From Streptomyces sp. NRRL S-87 (lineage in GTDB: Bacteria; Actinomycetota; Actinomycetes; Streptomycetales; Streptomycetaceae), in the NCBI RefSeq assembly GCF_000719335.1, contig NZ_JOGB01000069.1:1-55687 (forward strand): a stretch of DNA of 55,687 nt, in the 5' to 3' direction. Under the pieces are notes generated by a model that saw nothing but the letters and a program-made list of their open reading frames with translations, searched no databases and was not told the origin of the DNA. The position numbers were made by a program, and so were the translations under genes. This document shows, in pieces, positions 47,496-55,687 of this stretch. Numbering within the stretch: the first letter of the stretch is position 1; every line of letters begins with the position of its first letter.

Positions 47496-50400
47496 ATGAT
47501 CCTGCTGCTGTCGACGTCGGACACCGACCTGCTGAGCGCCCGTGCTGCGGGGGGCCCGGTCCCGTTCCGGTTCGCCAACCCCAGCCGTCTCCCCCTCGAC
47601 GACCTGCCCGCGCTCCTCGCGGAGGCCGAGCTCGTCGTCGTACGCCTCCTCGGCGGCCTGCGCGCCTGGCAGGAGGGCCTCGACGTGCTGCTGGCCCCCG
47701 GCCAGGACAGGCCCGTGGTCGTCCTGACGGGCGAACAGGCCCCCGACGCCCAGCTGATGGAGGCCTCCACGGTCCCGATCGGCATCGCCGCCGAGGCGCA
47801 CGCCTACCTCGCGCACGGCGGTCCGGAGAACCTGGAGCAGCTCGGCCGGTTCCTCTCCGACACCGTCCTGCTGACCGGCCACGGCTTCGAGGCGCCCGCC
47901 GCCGCCCCTTCCTGGGGTCCGCTGGAGCGCACCGCCCGCGAGGACGTCACCGGCCCCACCGTCGCCGTGCTCTACTACCGCGCCCACCAGATGAGCGGCA
48001 ACACCGCCTTCGTGGAGGCCCTGTGCCACGCGGTCGAGGAGGCCGGCGCCCGCCCGCTGCCCCTGTACGTCGCCTCGCTGCGCGCCCCCGAGCCGGAGCT
48101 CCTGGCCGAACTCGGCGCCGCCGACGCCATCGTGACCACCGTCCTCGCCGCGGGCGGCACCCGCCCGGCCGACGCCTCGGCCGGCGGCGACGACGAGTCC
48201 TGGGACGCCGGCGCGCTGGCCGCGCTGGACGTGCCGATCCTGCAGGCCCTGTGCCTGACCGGCTCGCGCGCCGACTGGGAGGAGAACGACGAGGGCCTCT
48301 CCCCGCTCGACGCCGCCAGCCAGGTCGCCGTGCCGGAGTTCGACGGCCGGCTGATCACCGTGCCGTTCTCCTTCAAGGAGATCGACGAGGACGGCCTGCC
48401 CGCGTACGTGGCCGACCCCGAGCGCGCCGCCCGCGTGGCCGGCATCGCCGTGCGCCACGCCCGCCTGCGCCACGTGCCGAACGTCGACAAGCGTCTGGCG
48501 CTCGTCCTGTCCGCCTACCCGACCAAGCACTCCCGCATCGGCAACGCCGTCGGCCTCGACACCCCGGCCAGCGCCGTGGCGCTGCTGCGCCGACTGCGCG
48601 CCGAGGGCTACGACTTCGGGCCCGAGGCGGAGATCCCGGGCCTGGTCTCCGGCGACGGCGACGAGCTGATCCGCGCCCTGATCGAGGCCGGCGGCCACGA
48701 CCAGAACTGGCTCACCGAGGAGCAGCTCGCCCGGAACCCGGTGCGCATCCCCGCCGCCGACTACCGGCGCTGGTTCGCCCAGCTGCCCGCCGAGCTGCGC
48801 GAGCAGGTCGAGGAGCACTGGGGCCCGGCCCCGGGCGAGATGTTCGTGGACCGCACGCACAACCCGGAGGGCGACATCGTCCTCGCGGCGCTGCGCCGCG
48901 GGAACCTGCTGGTCCTCATCCAGCCGCCGCGCGGCTTCGGCGAGAACCCCATCGCGATCTACCACGACCCGGACCTGCCGCCGTCGCACCACTACCTGGC
49001 GGCCTACCGCTGGATCCAGGCGGCCCGCGAGGACGGCGGTTTCGGCGCCGACGCCATGGTGCACCTGGGCAAGCACGGCAACCTCGAGTGGCTGCCCGGC
49101 AAGAACGCCGGCCTGTCGGCCGCCTGCGCCCCGGACGCCGCCCTGGGCGACCTGCCGCTGGTCTACCCGTTCCTGGTCAACGACCCGGGCGAGGGCACCC
49201 AGGCCAAGCGCCGCGTCCACGCCACCCTCGTCGACCACCTGGTGCCGCCGATGGCCCGCGCCGACTCGTACGGCGACATCGCGCGCCTGGAGCAGCACCT
49301 GGACGAGTACGCCCAGATCTCCTCCATGGACCCGGCGAAGCTGCCCGCGATCCGCGCGCAGATCTGGACGCTGATCCAGGCCGCGAAGCTGGACCACGAC
49401 CTCGGGCTGGCGGAGCGTCCGGACGACGACGGCTTCGACGACTTCCTGCTGCACGTCGACGGCTGGCTGTGCGAGGTCAAGGACGCCCAGATCCGCGACG
49501 GCCTGCACGTCCTGGGCGGCGCCCCGACCGGCCCCGAGCGCGTCAACCTGGTCCTGGCGATCCTGCGGGCCCGCCAGATCTGGGGCGGCACCACCGCCCT
49601 GCCGGGCCTGCGCGAGGCACTGGGCCTGGACGAGTCCAAGGCCACCCGGACCTCGGCGGACGAGGCGGAGGACACCGCCCGCGCGCTGGTCGAGGCGATG
49701 GAGGCGGCCGACTGGGACCCGGCGGCCGTCGCCGCGGTCGCCGCGGGGCACCCGGCCGGCGTGGCCGACGTGCTCGCCTTCGCCGCCCGCGAGGTGGTTC
49801 CGCGGCTGGCCGCGACCGTCGACGAGCTGGACCACGCGGTGCACGCCCTGAACGGCGGCTTCGTGCCGGCCGGCCCGTCCGGCTCGCCGCTGCGCGGTCT
49901 GGTCAACGTGCTGCCCACCGGCCGCAACTTCTACTCGGTCGATCCCAAGGCCGTCCCCTCCCGCCTGGCCTGGGAGACCGGCCAGGCGCTGGCCGACTCG
50001 CTGCTGGAGCGCTACCGCACCGACAACGGCGAGTGGCCGGCCTCGGTGGGCCTGTCCCTGTGGGGTACGAGCGCCATGCGCACCGCCGGCGACGACGTCG
50101 CCGAGGCCCTCGCGCTGCTCGGCGTCCGCCCGGTCTGGGACGAGGCCTCGCGCCGCGTCACCGGCCTGGAGGCGGTCCCGGTCGCCGAGCTGGGCCGGCC
50201 CCGCATCGACGTCACGCTGCGCATCTCGGGCTTCTTCCGCGACGCGTTCCCGCACGTGATCGGCCTGCTGGACGACGCGGTGCGGCTGGCCGCCTCGCTG
50301 GACGAGAGCGCCGAGGACAACTACGTACGGGCGCACGCCCAGGCCGACCTGGCCGAGCACGGCGACGAGCGGCGGGCCACCACCCGCATCTTCGGCTCCC

Positions 50401-51104
50401 GCCCGGGCACGTACGGCGCCGGCCTGCTCCAGCTGATCGACAGCCGCGACTGGCGCACCGACGCCGACCTCGCGGAGGTCTACACGGTGTGGGGCGGGTA
50501 CGCGTACGGGCGCGAGCTCAACGGCCGTCCGGCGCGCGCCGAGATGGAGTCGGCGTACAAGCGCATCACGGTGGCGGCGAAGAACACCGACACCCGCGAG
50601 CACGACATCGCCGACTCGGACGACTACTTCCAGTACCACGGCGGCATGGTCGCGACCGTGCGCGCGCTGCGGGGCACCGCCCCGGAGGCGTACATCGGCG
50701 ACTCGACCCGGCCGGAGACGGTCCGCACCCGGACCCTGGTGGAGGAGACCTCCCGGGTCTTCCGCGCCCGCGTGGTCAACCCCAAGTGGATCGAGGCGAT
50801 GCGCCGCCACGGCTACAAGGGTGCCTTCGAACTCGCCGCCACGGTCGACTACCTCTTCGGGTACGACGCCACGACGGGCGTGGTGGCGGACTGGATGTAC
50901 GACAAGCTCACCGAGGCGTACGTCCTGGATCCGGAGAACCAGGCCTTCCTGAAGGAGGCCAACCCCTGGGCCCTGCACGGCATCGCGGAGCGGCTGCTGG
51001 AGGCCGAGTCGCGCGGCATGTGGGAGAAGCCGGACCCGCAGGTGATCGAGCAGCTGCGCCAGGTGTTCCTCGACACCGAGGGCGACCTGGAGGGCGGCGA
51101 GTAG
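47496..51104 (+). CDS. cobN: Cobaltochelatase subunit CobN
   Basis: This protein of 1202 residues starts at ATG 47496; the frame is open from 47427, inside the riboswitch region, and that part is not coding. CobN is the large subunit of the ATP-dependent aerobic chelatase that inserts cobalt into hydrogenobyrinic acid diamide, with CobS and CobT, which are not in this window. Recognisable are SAYPTKHSRIGNAVGLDTPA, MVHLGKHGNLEWLPGKNAGL (His motif), VNVLPTGRNFYSVDPKAVPS and LRISGFFRDAFPHVIGLLDD. It is controlled by the riboswitch just upstream. Confidence 0.95.
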   Translation: MILLLSTSDTDLLSARAAGGPVPFRFANPSRLPLDDLPALLAEAELVVVRLLGGLRAWQEGLDVLLAPGQDRPVVVLTGEQAPDAQLMEASTVPIGIAAEAHAYLAHGGPENLEQLGRFLSDTVLLTGHGFEAPAAAPSWGPLERTAREDVTGPTVAVLYYRAHQMSGNTAFVEALCHAVEEAGARPLPLYVASLRAPEPELLAELGAADAIVTTVLAAGGTRPADASAGGDDESWDAGALAALDVPILQALCLTGSRADWEENDEGLSPLDAASQVAVPEFDGRLITVPFSFKEIDEDGLPAYVADPERAARVAGIAVRHARLRHVPNVDKRLALVLSAYPTKHSRIGNAVGLDTPASAVALLRRLRAEGYDFGPEAEIPGLVSGDGDELIRALIEAGGHDQNWLTEEQLARNPVRIPAADYRRWFAQLPAELREQVEEHWGPAPGEMFVDRTHNPEGDIVLAALRRGNLLVLIQPPRGFGENPIAIYHDPDLPPSHHYLAAYRWIQAAREDGGFGADAMVHLGKHGNLEWLPGKNAGLSAACAPDAALGDLPLVYPFLVNDPGEGTQAKRRVHATLVDHLVPPMARADSYGDIARLEQHLDEYAQISSMDPAKLPAIRAQIWTLIQAAKLDHDLGLAERPDDDGFDDFLLHVDGWLCEVKDAQIRDGLHVLGGAPTGPERVNLVLAILRARQIWGGTTALPGLREALGLDESKATRTSADEAEDTARALVEAMEAADWDPAAVAAVAAGHPAGVADVLAFAAREVVPRLAATVDELDHAVHALNGGFVPAGPSGSPLRGLVNVLPTGRNFYSVDPKAVPSRLAWETGQALADSLLERYRTDNGEWPASVGLSLWGTSAMRTAGDDVAEALALLGVRPVWDEASRRVTGLEAVPVAELGRPRIDVTLRISGFFRDAFPHVIGLLDDAVRLAASLDESAEDNYVRAHAQADLAEHGDERRATTRIFGSRPGTYGAGLLQLIDSRDWRTDADLAEVYTVWGGYAYGRELNGRPARAEMESAYKRITVAAKNTDTREHDIADSDDYFQYHGGMVATVRALRGTAPEAYIGDSTRPETVRTRTLVEETSRVFRARVVNPKWIEAMRRHGYKGAFELAATVDYLFGYDATTGVVADWMYDKLTEAYVLDPENQAFLKEANPWALHGIAERLLEAESRGMWEKPDPQVIEQLRQVFLDTEGDLEGGE

Positions 51105-51154
51105 CGGATCCGTCCGCGGCGGCTGCTTCGCGGGGCACCCACTCGATCGGGTGA

Positions 51155-53557
<2,403 letters not shown>

Positions 53558-53630
53558 CACCACGACGGTGCGGGGGCGGCGGGGTGGGGGCCGTGCGGGG
53601 GGCGTGCTGGTGGCCGGGGGAGCGTGGCGA

Positions 53631-53665
53631 GGCGGCGGGGCGGCGGGGCGGCGGGGCGGCGGGCC
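53631..53665. repeat. GC-rich simple repeat after geoA
   Basis: About four units of gcggcggg between geoA and the next minus-strand gene. No function is seen. Confidence 0.6.
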
Positions 53666-53705
53666 AGGCGGTGCCGGGGCGCCGGGGCGGGCCGGGGCGG
53701 CGGCC

Positions 53706-54218
53706 TCAGGGCAGGAGGTCGTACCCCGGTACCCGGGGGACGGAGATCGCCTCGGCATCGGGCAGCCCCTGGCCGCGGCGGACCTCCACCCTCAGCGCGT
53801 GCAGCCGGGCACGGAACACCCGGTCGCAGGCCTGGAACGGCTCCGTGTCGGCGGCGTACCCGGCGGCCACGGCCCCGCGCAGCTCCCGCAGCGCCCGCCA
53901 GACCTCCTCGCACGCCTCCGCCGTCGGTGCGGGCGCCAGCAGCTTGACCTTCTGCCGGGCGCTGGCGGCGCCCGACTCGTCGACGATCTGCTTCACCCGG
54001 GCCGGGTTCCGCTCGGCGGCCCGGCTGCGGTGGGTGGCCAGCACCATCAGGGCCTCGTAGCCGACCATCGTCGTCAGGATGAACTCGGCCGCCAGCTCGG
54101 CGTCGCGGTCCAGTCGCTTCTGGTCCCGTTCCCGACGCCAGCGGACCTTGTCCACCACGATCGTCGAGGTGACGCCCGCCGCGGTACCGCACAGCGTCGC
54201 CACGAGCGTGACCCACAT
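53706..54218 (-). CDS. Small membrane-anchored hypothetical protein
   Basis: This 170-residue protein has one N-terminal helix (WVTLVATLCGTAAGVTSTIV), then a basic coiled stretch (RWRRERDQKRLDRDAELAAE) and a helical cytoplasmic part (FRARLHALRVEVRR). No family is recognised. It lies in the gap between geoA and the GH6 gene on the minus strand. The ATG is at 54218. Confidence 0.65.
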   Translation of the reverse strand: MWVTLVATLCGTAAGVTSTIVVDKVRWRRERDQKRLDRDAELAAEFILTTMVGYEALMVLATHRSRAAERNPARVKQIVDESGAASARQKVKLLAPAPTAEACEEVWRALRELRGAVAAGYAADTEPFQACDRVFRARLHALRVEVRRGQGLPDAEAISVPRVPGYDLLP

Positions 54219-54291
54219 ACCGGCCCCCTGTCCCGTCCGTTGCGGGAACGCTAGGGGGGACGGTTCCCGACTGTCCAGGCCTGACGGGCGC

Positions 54292-55584
54292 TCAGGAGGA
54301 CGCGCGCCGGGCGGACTCCGGGCGCGCCAGCCGTACGAGCTCCAGGGCCTGCTCCGGGAACCAGACCCCGGCCGGGGGGTCGACCGTGCCGCGCTCCGGA
54401 TCCGTCGGGCCCGCTGTGCCGCGCAGGCACGCGCCGTCGGACTCCCCCGGGGTCTTGATCCACAGCCGGGCGTCGTGCAAGGGGTCGCCGGTGCGGGTGG
54501 TGGGGCGGGCCCCGAGGCCCCGACCGGGCGGGTTGCACCATTCCTGCGGGTCGGCGTACCGGTCGGCGGGGGCGGTCCAGGGGCCCTGCCCGTTGCGGCT
54601 GCTGTCGGTGACGAAGTGCTTCATGGCGGCAGGGTCCGGGGTACCGAGGCGGGCGGCGAACCACGCGGCGGCCTCGTTGCGGGGCCGCCACTGGTCGGGG
54701 CAGGCGGCGGGGTCGCCGCCGCGGTCGGCGTACAGCAGGCAGGCGGAGACGAGGTGGGCGAACCAGGCGCCCGCGTCGTCGGTCTCGTAGTTGGAGGTGT
54801 TGACGGCGAAGCCGGTCGCGCGGGCGACGCCGGCCTGGCGCAGCCGGGGCACGATGGTGGTGACCGGGTGCCAGGTGGCGTGGCCGGTGTCGAGGTACAC
54901 GTCCGCGGCCGGCTTGGCCTCCAGGGCCTCCACGGCGTACTCGATCTGGGAGTAGCGGGCGGCCGTACGGGTCCCGCCCTGGGCGCCCCCGCCGTCGGCG
55001 CACTCGCGCGGGAGCAGGGCGAGCGAGTCGGGTTCGAGGACCACCAGGGCCCGGTGGTCGTCGATGCCGCGGGCGACCGCGTCGACCCAGGAGCGGTAGG
55101 CGGCGGAGCTGGTGGCACCCCCGGCCGAGTACTGCGAGCAGTCGCGGCCGGGCACGTTGTGGAGCACCAGGACGGGCAGGGCGCCCTGCCGGGCGGCGGC
55201 CAGCACGGTGGTGCGGGTCTGGGACTCGGCCCGGGCCGGGCTGGGGTCACCGAGCCAGACGGCGTGCGGGGTGCCGGCCATCGCGGTGACCGCGGCAGCG
55301 TCGGCCGTCAGGCCGGCGCCGGCCAGTTCGCGTGCCTGGCGCGCGGCGCCGGGGTTCGGGGGCGGCACGTACAGGACCGTGCCGGCCTCGGCGGCGGCGT
55401 CGGACGCGGTGTGGACCGCGAGGGCGGCGGTCGCCGTCCCGTGGGCGGTGCTCCACGGCGCCGGGGCGAGGACGGCGGCGAGGGTGAGGGCGGCCAGGGC
55501 CTTGGCGAGGGTTCGGCGGTGCACGGGCCGTACGGTGGCCGAGCGGACGGCCCGCGCGCAAGCGTCGTTACCCGAGCGGCTCAA
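54292..55584 (-). CDS. Secreted glycoside hydrolase family 6 enzyme
   Basis: This 430-residue protein carries a signal peptide (HRRTLAKALAALTLAAVLAP, about 21-45). GH6 features: catalytic-region sequence VVLEPDSLALLPRECADGGG (Asp as acid), LDTGHATWHPVTT, ATGFAVNTSNYETDD, KHFVTDSSRNGQGPW and WIKTPGESDGACLRG. The family has cellobiohydrolases and endoglucanases that invert beta-1,4-glucan bonds. There is no carbohydrate-binding module. A start nearer the signal peptide (GTG about 55530) is possible. Confidence 0.9.
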   Translation of the reverse strand: MSRSGNDACARAVRSATVRPVHRRTLAKALAALTLAAVLAPAPWSTAHGTATAALAVHTASDAAAEAGTVLYVPPPNPGAARQARELAGAGLTADAAAVTAMAGTPHAVWLGDPSPARAESQTRTTVLAAARQGALPVLVLHNVPGRDCSQYSAGGATSSAAYRSWVDAVARGIDDHRALVVLEPDSLALLPRECADGGGAQGGTRTAARYSQIEYAVEALEAKPAADVYLDTGHATWHPVTTIVPRLRQAGVARATGFAVNTSNYETDDAGAWFAHLVSACLLYADRGGDPAACPDQWRPRNEAAAWFAARLGTPDPAAMKHFVTDSSRNGQGPWTAPADRYADPQEWCNPPGRGLGARPTTRTGDPLHDARLWIKTPGESDGACLRGTAGPTDPERGTVDPPAGVWFPEQALELVRLARPESARRASS

Positions 55585-55610
55585 GGGGGCAACCCTTGTG
55601 GGTTGGTGGG

Positions 55611-55650
55611 GGGGTGCAGGGAGGTGCAGGGAGGTGCAGGGAGGTGCAGG
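55611..55650. repeat. Tandem 10-bp repeats
   Basis: Four units of gaggtgcagg (the first is ggggtgcagg) upstream of the GH6 gene. They may affect expression or vary between strains; no function is proven. Confidence 0.7.
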
Positions 55651-55687
55651 GAGGGAGGGCCTGCGTGGGGGGTGGGCGTGCGTGCGG

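Noticed and set aside
45140..51154. A continuous frame of about 2000 codons covering cobH, cobG and cobN
   Set aside because: It runs antisense or out of frame to the clear cob genes and its translation is Arg/Gly/Pro-rich, as expected for shadow frames in high-GC DNA.

Overview
The window is high-GC actinobacterial DNA and almost certainly comes from a Streptomyces chromosome. GTG starts are frequent. Several gene sets point the same way: a geosmin synthase, a lasso-peptide cluster, SpoIIE-type phosphatases with PAS and GAF domains, a MatB-like deacetylase/glycosyltransferase and a cobalamin pathway with a cobalamin riboswitch. No rRNA, tRNA or CRISPR array was found.

Region 1 (1-14.1 kb) looks like an accessory island at the 3' end of a CorA-type metal transporter gene. 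The intact corA 3' end (to 1055) is followed by two further partial copies (about 12.51-12.69 and 13.94-14.12 kb), all sharing an identical 43-bp core. I read these as footprints of integration events. The first interval holds decayed genes (glycosyltransferase, beta-lactamase, regulator, a plasmid-like fragment), a phosphotransferase, an XRE regulator and a three-gene translationally coupled operon: TIR-domain protein, NTPase-like protein, membrane protein. The TIR protein and the NTPase share a short motif (VNxPxGPVNxGxGHQY), which suggests a two-component conflict or defence system. The second interval holds a TerD-family gene.

Region 2 (14.1-21.7 kb) carries a small membrane protein, a NarL-type two-component pair and a complete lasso-peptide operon on the minus strand (precursor, cyclase, recognition element, protease, ABC exporter), with a promoter candidate and a strong terminator.

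Region 3 (21.7-37.8 kb) is envelope and regulation: a MatB-like polysaccharide deacetylase/glycosyltransferase with a companion membrane protein, an ECF sigma factor with a coupled membrane protein, a secreted S1 protease, two coupled PP2C (SpoIIE-type) phosphatases, a lipoprotein, an AEC-family transporter, an MFS transporter fused in frame to a phosphoinositide phospholipase C-like domain, and a divergent MarR regulator.

Region 4 (37.8-51.1 kb) is cobalamin biosynthesis: cbiET-cobM-cobK forward, cobG-cobH-cobIJ reverse, and cobN behind a cobalamin riboswitch. A CMD-family gene, a low-GC patch and a frameshifted exported protein sit between.

Region 5 (51.1-55.7 kb) carries the geosmin synthase, a small membrane-anchored protein and a secreted glycoside hydrolase family 6 enzyme.
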